Shown: positions 41,585 to 50,411 of the stretch, one piece after another
Layout of the letters: each line of letters opens with the position of its first letter
How positions within the stretch are numbered: position 1 is the stretch's first letter
The notes under the pieces: generated by a model
The model's database searches: none
The model's input: only the letters and a program-made list of their open reading frames with translations
What the model was told of the DNA's origin: nothing
Position numbers and translations under genes: made by a program
Source: Halopiger goleimassiliensis
Lineage (GTDB): Archaea > Halobacteriota > Halobacteria > Halobacteriales > Natrialbaceae
DNA length: 64,000 nucleotides
NCBI RefSeq assembly: GCF_000455345.1
Contig: NZ_HG315691.1
Location: forward strand, 444,217-508,216
Direction: 5' to 3'

Positions 41585-44005
41585 TCAGGAGGAGTGGGCC
41601 GACTCGAGGCGCGGCCGGATCCGATCCAGCCCCATCTCGAGCATGTCGGGGCTGACGGCCTGGAACTCGCCGTCGTCGGGGAGGTACTCGCGCACCGAGT
41701 CCCAGCTCTCGCGGGCGTAGCGCTCGTCGAGCAGGACGCGAACGCCGACGTCCTCCGGCGAGCGGATGACCCGACCGATCGCCTGGCGGGCCTTCCGCAC
41801 CGCCGGGATAGTCAGCGCGTACTCGAAACCGTCGCCGAAAGCGTCGTCGTAGGCCCGCCGAACCGCCTTCGTCCGGGGGCTCGAGGTGTTGACGATCGGG
41901 ACGCCACAGACGACCGCCGCGGCGAGACGGTCGCCGCTGTAGTCGACGCCCTCGGTCAGCGTCCCCCGCAGGCTCGTTACGAGCACCTTCCCGTCACCGG
42001 CGAAGAAGTCGCTCTTGAGGGATTCGGTCGTCTCGTCGTCGCTCGAGGCGTCGACCAACACGGGTTTCTCGAGGCGGTCCTCGAGGACGCCCGCAGCCCA
42101 CTCCGCCTCGGCGTAGCTGGGCATCCCGACGAGGACGTTACCCGGGAGCCGACCGATCTTCGCCAGGGCGTCGGCGTAGTGTCTGCGCGTCGGGTTCTGG
42201 AACTCCTCGCCCGCGCCGCTCGAGCCGTCGGCCTCCCCGGGTCGGCCGCGATTGTCGTACGTGAACTTGGGCGCGGCGACCGCGAAGCTCTCGCGGTTCT
42301 CCGCGGGGAAGTGCAGGCCGTAGCGGCGTTCGACGACCGGCCGATCTTCTTCGCGCTCGAGGTACTCGAGTCCCGTCACCTCGGTGAACGCCTCGAGCGG
42401 TTCGAGCGTCGCGCTCATGAGGATGCCGCCGCCGAACGCGCCCAGCCGTTCGCCGATGGCGTCGCTGGGGACGCAGTTGTGCAGGGCGAGTCTAGCGTTG
42501 TAGGCCCGCCGCCAGGAGTCGGCCGGTTCGGTGTCGTCCCAGGTGCGCTCGAGTTCGATCTCGCGGAAGTAGTCGGTGTGGTCGCGGCGGTACCACTCCC
42601 CGAGGACGCGGCCGACCGCGGGTGCGGCGCGGGTGCGCTCCTCGTCCTCGGCTTCATTGAGGATGCGGGCGACGACCGCGCCCACGGCCTCAGCCCGGAC
42701 CCAGTCGGCGTCGCCGTATCCCTCTCGGCGGGCCCACTCGGTGAGTTCGTCCTCGGCGGGCTCGGCGGGATCGCGCAGCGGAATCTCCTCGTCAGCGAGG
42801 TCGGTGAGGTTCGATTGCCACCCCCTGTGTTTCCGGTCGAGGTGGGCGGTCACCCGCCGGTCGAGTTCGCTCCGGAGGTCCCGGACGAACTCGAGCGTCC
42901 GGTTGAGTTCCTCGTAGGAGACGTCGCTGTCGTTCAGTTCCGCGCGGACGAGGTCGGCGTCGGCGGTCTTCGACCCGCCCTGCGCGGTCCGGCCCTCGCG
43001 TTCGAACTTGATCGGCTGAATGACCCGCGAGAGTTCCGTCTCGGCGTCCCGGAGCGTCGCGTCGGCGATGCCGTCGCTGACCAGATCGCGGACGCGGGGC
43101 TCGAGCATGTGTGCCTCGTCGCAGACGACGAACGTCGAGTCGTCGAGCAGGGCACCCGTGAATGAGCCGGTCGTCCGCGGGTCGAACGCGTGGTAGTAGT
43201 TCCCGACGACGACCTCGACGTGGCCGAGCACCGCGCCCATCACCGAGTGCGGGCAGGTGCCGTGGCGGACCGACCGGGCGACGAGGTCCTCGGGCGTGAC
43301 CATCCCCGCCTCGGTGAAGTCGTAGGGGACGGCTTCGGCGGCGTCGCCCTCGCTGCCCTCCTCCGGGAGGTCCGCGAGGTACTGCGCGTAGAACGGACAG
43401 TACTCGGTCTCGCCCCCGACGGGGCCGGGCTCGCTGTACTCCGGCAGGTTGCGCGGGTACGGCGTCGGTTCGCCCGCCGTCTCGAGGTAGGTAGCGGTGC
43501 CGCCGCGACTCCCGCTGTCGGCGAGGCCGATCTGCTGGCTGCGGGCCTGCCCCGCGAGCGAGTCCGCGGTCGTCTCCCCGCCCTCGCCGGTGAGGTCGCG
43601 GGTCCGATCGCGCAGCGTCTCGCAGCGGTCGTAGACGTTGCCGTCGTCGATGCCCGCGAGGTTCTCGCGGTTGTACGGACAGACGTCCGCCTTCCCGACC
43701 AGCGTGAGCCCCGAGACCGGTTCGGCATCGTCGGGGAGGTTCTCGTTGATCGTCTCCAGGTCCGCCTCGAACTGGCGGAGCTGCTGTTTGACGCTCGTGA
43801 GGACGAAGACGCGCTCGAAGTCGGTGTCGGGATCGCGTACGAGGTCGATCCCGGCGGTGAGCGCGATCATCGTCTTCCCCGTGCCACAGGCCCCCTCGAT
43901 GACGGTGTAGCCCCCCTCTCGAGCAGTGTCGATCGCGGTCTCGATGCCGTCGACCTGCTCGTCGTAGGGTTCGGCGTGGCCGAAGATCGCCCGCCAGTTC
44001 GTCAT
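41585..44005 (-). CDS. Rad3/DinG-type DNA helicase, second copy in window
   Basis: An 806-residue superfamily 2 helicase. Walker A is GACGTGKT (about 37-44), Walker B the DEAH of VVCDEAHMLEP. Four cysteines in ADVCPYN, YDRCETL, TEYCPFY and GTCPHSV can form the iron-sulfur cluster. The C-terminal motor has SATLEPLEAFTEV, TSLRGTLTEGVDY and QAIGRVIRSPEDVG. It is 66 residues longer than the helicase at 8553-10775, mainly by an insert between the cysteines. It may act in repair or replication restart. Functional division between the two copies is unknown. Confidence 0.88.
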   Translation of the reverse strand: MTNWRAIFGHAEPYDEQVDGIETAIDTAREGGYTVIEGACGTGKTMIALTAGIDLVRDPDTDFERVFVLTSVKQQLRQFEADLETINENLPDDAEPVSGLTLVGKADVCPYNRENLAGIDDGNVYDRCETLRDRTRDLTGEGGETTADSLAGQARSQQIGLADSGSRGGTATYLETAGEPTPYPRNLPEYSEPGPVGGETEYCPFYAQYLADLPEEGSEGDAAEAVPYDFTEAGMVTPEDLVARSVRHGTCPHSVMGAVLGHVEVVVGNYYHAFDPRTTGSFTGALLDDSTFVVCDEAHMLEPRVRDLVSDGIADATLRDAETELSRVIQPIKFEREGRTAQGGSKTADADLVRAELNDSDVSYEELNRTLEFVRDLRSELDRRVTAHLDRKHRGWQSNLTDLADEEIPLRDPAEPAEDELTEWARREGYGDADWVRAEAVGAVVARILNEAEDEERTRAAPAVGRVLGEWYRRDHTDYFREIELERTWDDTEPADSWRRAYNARLALHNCVPSDAIGERLGAFGGGILMSATLEPLEAFTEVTGLEYLEREEDRPVVERRYGLHFPAENRESFAVAAPKFTYDNRGRPGEADGSSGAGEEFQNPTRRHYADALAKIGRLPGNVLVGMPSYAEAEWAAGVLEDRLEKPVLVDASSDDETTESLKSDFFAGDGKVLVTSLRGTLTEGVDYSGDRLAAAVVCGVPIVNTSSPRTKAVRRAYDDAFGDGFEYALTIPAVRKARQAIGRVIRSPEDVGVRVLLDERYARESWDSVREYLPDDGEFQAVSPDMLEMGLDRIRPRLESAHSS

Positions 44006-44140
44006 GTCTCCGGTAGTCGTCGTCGGGCGTCCATAGCGTTGACGGACTCGTTGCCCCGTCCCGATACGTAAACCTGCGGATGGTGCCGATCGACGGCCAG
44101 CAGGGAGCGGGCCGCGGCGTCGTCCAGGGGTTTCGGTATC

Positions 44141-44148
44141 TATTTAAG
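44141..44148 (+). promoter_or_regulatory. TATTTAAG promoter of the lipoprotein gene
   Basis: TATTTAAG lies 31 bases before the ATG at 44179, good spacing for a haloarchaeal TATA box. This supports the internal ATG as the true start and excludes the longer in-frame ORF that begins at 44080. Confidence 0.6.
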
Positions 44149-44178
44149 TCCTGTTGTCGAATTGATAGCTGTAGGCAG

Positions 44179-45267
44179 ATGACCGCCCGCAAACTCATCC
44201 CCGCCCTCACAGTCGCGTTGCTCGTCGTGACCGCCGGCTGTCTCGGTGGCTTCGGTCCTACGGAGGAAGACCCCGGAGACACCGAGGACCTGCCCGACGG
44301 CGACGAACTGCTGGAGCAGTCGATGGAGGCCGAGTCCAACGTCGACACGTTGCAGGGCGTTCAGACGACGACGATAACGACCGACGGTGAGACCGTCGAA
44401 ACGAAGATGGAAGTGTGGCAAAGCGGCGATCAGTACCGCGCCGAACTCCTCGAGACCGAAAACCCCGAGGAGTTCGACGTGATGGTCGTCGACGGCTCCG
44501 AGACCTGGATGTACGACGAGGACGAGAACCGCGCCGTCCTCGCCGACCTCGGTCTCGACGCCGAAGCGCTCGAGGCGTTCGGCGAGGAACTGTCGGACGC
44601 AATCTTCGCCAACATGTCCGCGACCGTCGACGGCACCGACACCGTCGCCGACCGCGACGTCTACGTCCTCGAACTCGAGGGCGACGGCGACGCTCTCTAC
44701 GAGTCGGCCACGCTGTGGGTCGACCAGGAGACCCACTACCCGCTGAAACAGGAGGCCACGACGTCGTTCCTCCAGGAGATGACCACGACCGTCACCTTCG
44801 AAACGGTCACCTTCGACGAACCGATCGACGACGAGCGGTTCACCTTCGACGTCCCCGACGACGCCGAGGTCGTCGAGATGAGCGAACTCGGGCCCGAGCA
44901 GTACGACTCGATCGAGGCGGCCGAAGAGGCCGTTCCCTTCGACCCCCCTCGCCCCGAGGTGCCCGATGAGTACAGCCTCGAGACCGTCACGGCGAACGAG
45001 GCCCTTCCCGGCTGGACGGCCTCGATGCAGTACCAGGCCGACGACGGCTCCCTGCTGAGCGTCAGCGTCTCCGAAGCCGGGAACGAACCGGTCTTCGACG
45101 CCGACGGCGAAACGATCGAGATCGACGGCGTCGACGCAGTCGTCCAGGAGCTACCCGGTAGCGACATGACGTCGATCGAGTGGGAACAGGACGGCCTCAC
45201 CTACACGGTCAGCGGCGACCTCGAGACCGACGACCTGGTGAGCGTCGCCGAATCGATCATCGAATAA
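44179..45267 (+). CDS. LolA-like secreted lipoprotein
   Basis: A 362-residue lipoprotein. MTARKLIPALTVALLVVTAGC gives a signal sequence and lipobox (Cys 21). The mature part has an N-terminal LolA/LppX-like domain (about 45-240: VQTTTITTDGETVETKMEVWQ, YVLELEGDG, DQETHYPLKQE, FDVPDDAEV) and a C-terminal domain (about 275-362) like those of DUF4367 proteins, with GWTASMQYQADDGS and DGVDAVVQEL. It may bind lipids or hydrophobic ligands outside the membrane. It is acidic throughout, as usual in haloarchaea. Confidence 0.78.
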   Translation: MTARKLIPALTVALLVVTAGCLGGFGPTEEDPGDTEDLPDGDELLEQSMEAESNVDTLQGVQTTTITTDGETVETKMEVWQSGDQYRAELLETENPEEFDVMVVDGSETWMYDEDENRAVLADLGLDAEALEAFGEELSDAIFANMSATVDGTDTVADRDVYVLELEGDGDALYESATLWVDQETHYPLKQEATTSFLQEMTTTVTFETVTFDEPIDDERFTFDVPDDAEVVEMSELGPEQYDSIEAAEEAVPFDPPRPEVPDEYSLETVTANEALPGWTASMQYQADDGSLLSVSVSEAGNEPVFDADGETIEIDGVDAVVQELPGSDMTSIEWEQDGLTYTVSGDLETDDLVSVAESIIE

Positions 45268-45301
45268 GAGCACTCGAGTCGTCTGGTTCGACGGCTCGAT
45301 C

Positions 45302-45309
45302 GGTTTTTT
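45302..45309. terminator. T-run between convergent genes
   Basis: A run of six T (45304-45309) lies in the 48-base space between the lipoprotein stop and the end of the CPBP protease gene, where plus-strand transcripts should terminate. Only the T-run is visible; no strong hairpin precedes it. Confidence 0.4.
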
Positions 45310-45315
45310 CGCCGC

Positions 45316-46281
45316 TCAGGTCTCGTCCGTCCGGAGCGACGGCTCCGCGTCGGCCGGCCGATCCTCGCCGTCCGCGACCGCCCACTCGCGGGTGAGCGAC
45401 GGCGTGCCAGTGATCGTGATCGCGACCGCCGCGAGGGCGAACACCAGGATGCCGAGGCCGCCGACCGGGTTGACGACCAGTTCCGAGCCGCCGCTTGCGA
45501 AGACGAGCATCGTGGCACCGAAGGCGTTGAACGTGCCGTGGAAGATCGCCGGCGCGAGCACCGACCGCGCCGACAGCGCCACGTAGGTGTAGACCGGCGA
45601 CATCGCCAGACAGGCGACGGTCATCACCCCAACGCCGAGGACGGGGTGGCCCGGGAAGTTGTACCCCTCGAGGATCACGGGCGCGTGCCACAGCCCCCAG
45701 ACGAGGCCGACGACCGTTGACGCTCCCCAGAAGCCGAGCGGGGCGAGTTCCGTCAGGAAGACGCCGCGCCAGCCGACCTCCTCGCCGAGCGCGAAGGCGG
45801 CGTTGATCGTCGCGCCGATCACCAGCGACGCGACGACGGCCACGACGAGGTTGTACGGCCAGCCGGGGAGGTCCGACCCCGCCGGCGCGTCGGCCGCCTG
45901 GCTCGCGAGGTCGCTCCCCTCGCCGGTGAGCGGGTTAGCGTCCGGGACGAACTCGACGCCAGGGAGGCCGAGCGCGATGGCAGTGCCCAGCAGGACGAGG
46001 CCGATCGGAACGACGCCGGCGATCGGCAGCCAGCGGAGCCGATCCCAGGGCACCCGCAGTCCCGCCCGGTCGAACGACTTCGAGCCGACGACGGACGTGA
46101 CGACGCCGGCCAGCAGCGGCGTGAACATGTAGCCCGGTGCGAGGGCGATCATGCTCACCTCGAGCAGCCACGAGACGACGACGAACCCGCTCGAGAGCGC
46201 CGCGAGCGAGCCGAGAAAGACAGCTATCGATCGGGCGTCGATCGTCGTCGCATTCCCGGTCGGGTCCGGCTCGACTGACAT
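45316..46281 (-). CDS. CPBP-family intramembrane metalloprotease
   Basis: A 321-residue membrane protein with about eight hydrophobic helices. The three conserved CPBP/CAAX-protease motifs are present: EEVGWRG (about 167-173), a GLWHAPVI helix (about 195-202), and HGTFNAFG (about 249-256). The two Glu and His residues form the intramembrane active site. Such proteins cleave prenylated proteins in eukaryotes; archaeal substrates are unknown. The start at 46281 (MSVEPDPTGNATT) gives a short cytosolic N-terminus. Confidence 0.87.
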   Translation of the reverse strand: MSVEPDPTGNATTIDARSIAVFLGSLAALSSGFVVVSWLLEVSMIALAPGYMFTPLLAGVVTSVVGSKSFDRAGLRVPWDRLRWLPIAGVVPIGLVLLGTAIALGLPGVEFVPDANPLTGEGSDLASQAADAPAGSDLPGWPYNLVVAVVASLVIGATINAAFALGEEVGWRGVFLTELAPLGFWGASTVVGLVWGLWHAPVILEGYNFPGHPVLGVGVMTVACLAMSPVYTYVALSARSVLAPAIFHGTFNAFGATMLVFASGGSELVVNPVGGLGILVFALAAVAITITGTPSLTREWAVADGEDRPADAEPSLRTDET

Positions 46282-46375
46282 GTATCGAACAGTTTGGAAG
46301 GGTCATGATAACGGTTTCGTCCGCCCGGACGCTGCCAGCCTGCCCCTTACCAGCGGTGGGTGCCTCGGTTGAGAC

Positions 46376-46615
46376 GTGCAGGTACCCGAATCACTCCGCG
46401 ACGTCGATCGGTTCGGCGCGGTCGTGCGGACGCTCGAGTACGACGACGGTAGCGTCATCGCAGTCGACTTCGGTAACTCGGCGGCGGACATCGAGATCGA
46501 CGTCGTCGGCTCGACCGCCATCATCGTCGCCGACGGGGAACAGGTCGAGTTCGAGCTACCCCCCGAAGCTAGCGGTGTCACGGCGAAAAACGGCGTGTTG
46601 ACGATCGAGGAGTAA
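46376..46615 (+). CDS. Hsp20/alpha-crystallin-like small protein
   Basis: A 79-residue protein from a GTG start. The C-terminal half IVADGEQVEFELPPEASG and AKNGVLTIEE shows the A.NGVL.I pattern of small heat-shock proteins, but the usual N- and C-terminal extensions are absent. It is probably a stripped-down alpha-crystallin fold of a haloarchaeal family; chaperone activity is not established. It is divergent from the CPBP protease gene. Confidence 0.7.
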   Translation: MQVPESLRDVDRFGAVVRTLEYDDGSVIAVDFGNSAADIEIDVVGSTAIIVADGEQVEFELPPEASGVTAKNGVLTIEE

Positions 46616-46672
46616 TCGCCAGCCGCTGTGCGGAAGCGCAACCCATTCCCGTCCTGGACCGATACTGAGAGT

Positions 46673-47260
46673 ATGAACGAGAGCGCCGACTCCGGCGTCG
46701 ACGTCGACCAGTGGCGCGAGGAACTCGAGGCGAAACGCGCCGAGAAGGACCGGTTCTTCGCCGAGCACGCCCAGTCGCCGATCCCGCCGGACGACCGCGA
46801 CGAGTTCGACGGCCTCGACTACTTCGATCCCGACCCCGACTATCGGGTGCAGGCGACCGCGACGGTCCACGACGACCCCGAGGTCGTGCTGATGGACACG
46901 ACGGCAGGTCGGGAGATGCGATACCTCCGCGTCGCGACGCTCGAGTTCGACCTCAGCCGAGGCGACGAGGAGCTTCAGGACGGCACGTTCGAACTCGACG
47001 CCTACCGGATGGAGAGTCCCGAGGACGAACCCCTGTTCGTCCCCTTCCGGGACAAGACCACCGGCCAGCAGACCTACGAGGGCGGCCGCTACATGGAACT
47101 CGCGCCGGAACGCGACCTCGAGGACGGCGACGAGATCATCGTCGACTTCAACCTCGCGTACACTCCCTTCTGCGCCTACAGCGAGACCTTCGACTGTCCG
47201 CTCCCGCCCGAGGACAACTGGCTCGAGGTCGCCATCCCGGCCGGCGAGCGCCACGGGTGA
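46673..47260 (+). CDS. DUF1684-family protein
   Basis: A 195-residue cytosolic protein. The family blocks are the N-terminal DVDQWREELEAKRAEKDRFF, the FVPFRDKTTGQQTYEGGRYM segment, and the C-terminal NLAYTPFCAYSETFDCPLPP with two conserved cysteines, followed by the AIPAGER ending. DUF1684 proteins occur in bacteria and haloarchaea; the biochemical role is unknown. ATG at 46673 is preferred to the upstream in-frame GTG. Confidence 0.85.
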   Translation: MNESADSGVDVDQWREELEAKRAEKDRFFAEHAQSPIPPDDRDEFDGLDYFDPDPDYRVQATATVHDDPEVVLMDTTAGREMRYLRVATLEFDLSRGDEELQDGTFELDAYRMESPEDEPLFVPFRDKTTGQQTYEGGRYMELAPERDLEDGDEIIVDFNLAYTPFCAYSETFDCPLPPEDNWLEVAIPAGERHG

Positions 47261-47405
47261 TACGATTTTCTGTCCGTCAGTTCCGGCGTACCCGCCGTCC
47301 GGGTCGCGGGTGTACCGGAACATCGGTACAGCGCTCCGTATACGTCGCAGACGGCCTGGACACACCGGTCGGCCACCAACCCATATTTACCCTAACACGT
47401 ACACT

Positions 47406-47414
47406 AAAATATAT
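47406..47414 (+). promoter_or_regulatory. AAAATATAT promoter element
   Basis: A strong AT-rich TATA-type box 39-47 bases before the GTG at 47453, in a stretch (47385-47415) that is far more AT-rich than its surroundings. It is the likely promoter of the coiled-coil protein gene. Confidence 0.5.
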
Positions 47415-47452
47415 GTCGAGGGGCGAAAAATACCTCGAGGAGAGGGTAGAAC

Positions 47453-48625
47453 GTGACCAACGACGTTCCGAACGGGAGACGTGCGGCCGAGGAGGGCACA
47501 GGGGCAGTCTCGAATCTCGTCACCACGACCTCGAACGGTGGCGGCGACGAACTCTACTGTCTGCGGTTGCAGTTCGGCGACGAATCGCCGGCGGCGAAAC
47601 GGCGGATCGTCGAGCGACTCGACGACGTCCTCGAGACGATCCGGATCGATCCCGGACCCGAGGAGGTCGAAACCAGCGAGACGGTGCGAATCCTGACGAC
47701 GACGGCGGCCACGAAGAACGTGATCGTCGACGTCGTCGGTGACGACCGCCTCTCGGACGTCGACTGGCAGGAACTCGACCCGGAACACGTCGACCTCGAG
47801 TCGAGGGTGGCAAACGACCGCGCGTCGGGGGAGCGAGCGGGCGCGTTCGAGGAACTACAACAGGCGTACGGGGACGATCCAGCGACGATCGAATCCGACG
47901 GCGAGGACGCCGCGGACGTCGATCCGACCGCCGTCCAGTCGGCCGACGACGAGGTCACGTTCGACGAACTCGTCGCGTCGATGAACGACGGCGACGCGGA
48001 TGGAACCGAGGACGAGCGGCAGTCCGAGTCCGAACCCGATCGGGAGCCGGAGCCGGTCGAACCATCGCCCGAGACCGCGCCGGAACCCGCGACGGACGGC
48101 TCGCTCGTCGAGGCACTCGCGGCCGAACTCGAGGCGGGGTCGGCCGACCCCGACGCGATCCAAACGCTCGCGGACCACCTCGAGAGCGGGTCCGGAAAGA
48201 GCCTGGACGTCCGGCTCAGCCACGTCCAGGCTCGCATGGACGAACTCGCCGCGTACACCGACGCGCTCGAGGAGTTCGTCGACGAGAACGGCACCGGACG
48301 GGAGCTGCTCGAGGAGTTGCGAGCCGACCTCGACGCCGTCCGCGAGGAACTCGACACCGCGGGCGAGGAGCGAGCGGCCATGCGCGATCGGCTCGACGAA
48401 CTCGAGACCACCGCGGCGTCGACGACGGAGCTCGAACGGGCAGTCGAGGACCTCGAGCGAGACGTAGCGGCGACGACGGACGACGTCCAGGGCGACGTCG
48501 ACGACCTCGAGGAGCGGCTTCGGGCCGTCGAGCGCGACCTCGCCGAGCAGCTTCGGTGGCGACAACAGCTCTCGACGGTCGTCGCTGGCGTCGGCGGGGA
48601 GACGGACAACCGGGCCGGCGACTGA
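47453..48625 (+). CDS. Coiled-coil protein, unknown
   Basis: A 390-residue acidic protein from a GTG start. An N-terminal domain (about 30-120) has DELYCLRLQFGDESPAAKRR and VRILTTTAATKNVIVDVVGD strands. A disordered Glu/Asp/Pro-rich linker follows (about 125-225). The C-terminal part (about 235-375) is a long coiled coil with heptad-spaced leucines, in MDELAAYTDALEEF, DRLDELETTAAST and DVDDLEERLRAVERDLAEQL. It is probably an oligomerising or scaffold protein. The function is not known. Confidence 0.65.
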   Translation: MTNDVPNGRRAAEEGTGAVSNLVTTTSNGGGDELYCLRLQFGDESPAAKRRIVERLDDVLETIRIDPGPEEVETSETVRILTTTAATKNVIVDVVGDDRLSDVDWQELDPEHVDLESRVANDRASGERAGAFEELQQAYGDDPATIESDGEDAADVDPTAVQSADDEVTFDELVASMNDGDADGTEDERQSESEPDREPEPVEPSPETAPEPATDGSLVEALAAELEAGSADPDAIQTLADHLESGSGKSLDVRLSHVQARMDELAAYTDALEEFVDENGTGRELLEELRADLDAVREELDTAGEERAAMRDRLDELETTAASTTELERAVEDLERDVAATTDDVQGDVDDLEERLRAVERDLAEQLRWRQQLSTVVAGVGGETDNRAGD

Positions 48626-48679
48626 CGGGAGCCGCGGACTCGAGACGGTCCCGGAGAGAGTACGACCGGCGGGACCCGT

Positions 48680-50065
48680 TCAGGGTCGTGGCTCGAAGTA
48701 GCGCCTGAGCTTTGGCCCGAACTCACCACACAGCGCCGTCACCTCGTCGCCGACCAGGACCTCGTAACCGTCCTCGAGGGCCGTCTCGACGTGGGCACCG
48801 AGGCCGACGTCGAAGAGGCGGTCGCTCGCCAGGAAGTCGCGAGCAGTGGTGAACTCACGAGTGCGTTCGGCGATGTACCTGTTCCCCTCGACGAACGGGC
48901 CGTACGCGTCCGGATCGTCGGCGTACGTCTCGTAGAAGCCTTTCGCGTGGCCCTGGACGTGGACCGGCGGGCCGCGGTGACGTTCGACGGCCGGCCGTTC
49001 GGCGACCGCGAGTTCGGCGAAGATCACCGCAGTGTCGTCGGCGAACGTCGTTCCGCGGAAGACGTCGAAACCGCGATCGTCCAGCCCCTGCGTGATTCCC
49101 GAGAGTGACTTGTACAACTGCGGATAGAGCTGATCCTCCACCAGGTCGGGCGCGTCGAACCGGACGGCGACTGGCGTCGTTTTGCGGCGCTCGAGGTGCT
49201 CGCGAAGTTCCGATTCAGAGAGGGGGTTGGGCTCCCGGGGCTCGAAGTACTCGAGGGACGGCTCGTCGAGGAACGCGCGGGCGTAGTGCTGCAGTCGGGC
49301 CACGTTGGCCGCCGAGCAGACGGCCGCGACGTTGCGTTCCGGGTCGGTCGGATCGACGACGACCAGCGGATCGTCGAACGACTGGTCGGCGGGCGCGTGA
49401 TCCTCGGGGTCGAGTTCGACCGGTGGCTGCCACTCCGCCGCGGCCTCGAGCAATGGCAGGAAGCCGCCGTACTCGACGACCAGGAGTTCGGTGAGGTAGC
49501 CGCTGAACCCCCGCGTCTTGAGGTCGCTGCCGTAGACGCCGATCCCCTTCAGAAAGCCCTTCGTGAGCCGCACGTCGGCCGCGAGGTCGTCGTCGAGTCG
49601 CTCCCGCAGGTAGCGGTCGTGAAACGGCGTCCGATCCACCGCCGAACGGATCTCCGTCGCCGAGTCGAGTCGAAAGCAGGGGACGACGTCGACGTCGAAC
49701 CCCTCGCACTCGCCTTTGACGTAGGGGTGTTCGGCGTACTCCTCGTGGCCGTCGGGCAGCGTCTCGTGGCCGACCGCGAGGCCGTACTCCTCGAGCGTCT
49801 CCCGGTCGACGTCGGATGGAAAGCGGACGAAGACGTCGATGTCGCGGTCGCCGCTGATCCACGTCCCGCGGGCGCTCGAGCCGACCAGGGTCGCGTCGGC
49901 CCCGTCACACCGCTCCCGTGCGGCCGTCTCGGCCCGCTCGAGGAGCCGTTCGGCGACGGTGCGGAGCTGCTCGCGTTCCTCCTCGTCAGGGTCGAGTCGG
50001 TCCCTGGCCGCCTCGACGACGGCCGCAACCGCGTCGCGCTCGCTGTCGGCGTCCTCTTCGCTCAT
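48680..50065 (-). CDS. cca: CCA-adding tRNA nucleotidyltransferase
   Basis: A 461-residue class I (archaeal) CCA-adding enzyme, which builds or repairs the 3' CCA of tRNAs. The nucleotidyltransferase motif is GSSARGTWISGDRDIDVF (about 62-79), with the catalytic carboxylates Asp76 and Asp78 followed by DVDVVPCF. KGFLKGIGVYGSDLKTRGFSGYL belongs to the central domain. The tRNA-Asn gene beside it lacks an encoded CCA, so this enzyme is needed to finish it. Confidence 0.94.
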   Translation of the reverse strand: MSEEDADSERDAVAAVVEAARDRLDPDEEEREQLRTVAERLLERAETAARERCDGADATLVGSSARGTWISGDRDIDVFVRFPSDVDRETLEEYGLAVGHETLPDGHEEYAEHPYVKGECEGFDVDVVPCFRLDSATEIRSAVDRTPFHDRYLRERLDDDLAADVRLTKGFLKGIGVYGSDLKTRGFSGYLTELLVVEYGGFLPLLEAAAEWQPPVELDPEDHAPADQSFDDPLVVVDPTDPERNVAAVCSAANVARLQHYARAFLDEPSLEYFEPREPNPLSESELREHLERRKTTPVAVRFDAPDLVEDQLYPQLYKSLSGITQGLDDRGFDVFRGTTFADDTAVIFAELAVAERPAVERHRGPPVHVQGHAKGFYETYADDPDAYGPFVEGNRYIAERTREFTTARDFLASDRLFDVGLGAHVETALEDGYEVLVGDEVTALCGEFGPKLRRYFEPRP

Positions 50066-50159
50066 CGCGTGTGCCTACTCGAGGCGCGCGTGAAAGGGTA
50101 TCGAACACGGGCCGGCAAAGCGAAAGCCCTATCAAATACACCCTGCTACCAGATGATGA

Positions 50160-50232
50160 GCCGAAGTAGCTCAGATGGTAGAGCACCTCGCTGTTAACGA
50201 GGTTGTCCCAGGTTCGAGTCCTGGCTTCGGCG
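50160..50232 (+). tRNA. tRNA-Asn (GTT)
   Basis: A complete 73-base tRNA. Acceptor arms GCCGAAG (50160-50166) and CTTCGGC (50225-50231) pair perfectly, with G50232 as discriminator. The D stem is GCTC/GAGC around AGATGGTA, the anticodon stem CCTCG/CGAGG around CTGTTAA with anticodon GTT (50193-50195), and the T stem CCAGG/CCTGG around TTCGAGT. No CCA is encoded and no intron is present. ATCAAATACA (50131-50140) about 20-29 bases upstream is the likely TATA element, and a T-run follows the gene. Confidence 0.97.
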
Positions 50233-50233
50233 T

Positions 50234-50298
50234 GTTTTTGCGGAACCCACATCTCGAGAGGAGCGGTAGCTCCGAGCGAATCCGGGTTCCGCAAACAC
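50234..50298. repeat. Long inverted repeat just after tRNA-Asn
   Basis: TTTGCGGAACCC (50237-50248) and GGGTTCCGCAAA (50284-50295) are perfect 12-base arms; with one mismatch the match extends outward to GTG/CAC. The 35-base interior contains a second hairpin, GGAGC-GGTA-GCTCC (50260-50273). It may terminate the tRNA transcript (it starts with a T-run), act as a small structured RNA, or be the end of an inserted element. Confidence 0.6.
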
Positions 50299-50340
50299 GA
50301 GCCAACAGGACTCGAACACGCCGGTCTTCGTCTCGCACCT

Positions 50341-50361
50341 GTTCGAGTCTTGGCGTCGGCG
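50341..50361. repeat. Partial duplicate of the tRNA-Asn 3' end (att-like)
   Basis: This 21-base segment matches the 3' end of the tRNA (50212-50232) at 19 positions, in the same orientation, 129 bases downstream. An inverted 12-base copy of the T-arm, CAGGACTCGAAC, lies at 50306-50317. Direct repeats of a tRNA 3' end are what integrases of archaeal viruses and plasmids leave behind (attL/attR), so I infer an integration scar. The intervening DNA holds no gene. Confidence 0.55.
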
Positions 50362-50411
50362 CTCGAGACTCTCCGAGGGGTTCGTCCGAACGGAACCGAG
50401 TAGGCGACCCG

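Noticed and set aside
44080-44178. Longer start for the lipoprotein gene
   Set aside because: A TATTTAAG box lies at 44141-44148 within this extension, so transcription starts downstream of it, and the signal peptide begins at the internal ATG.
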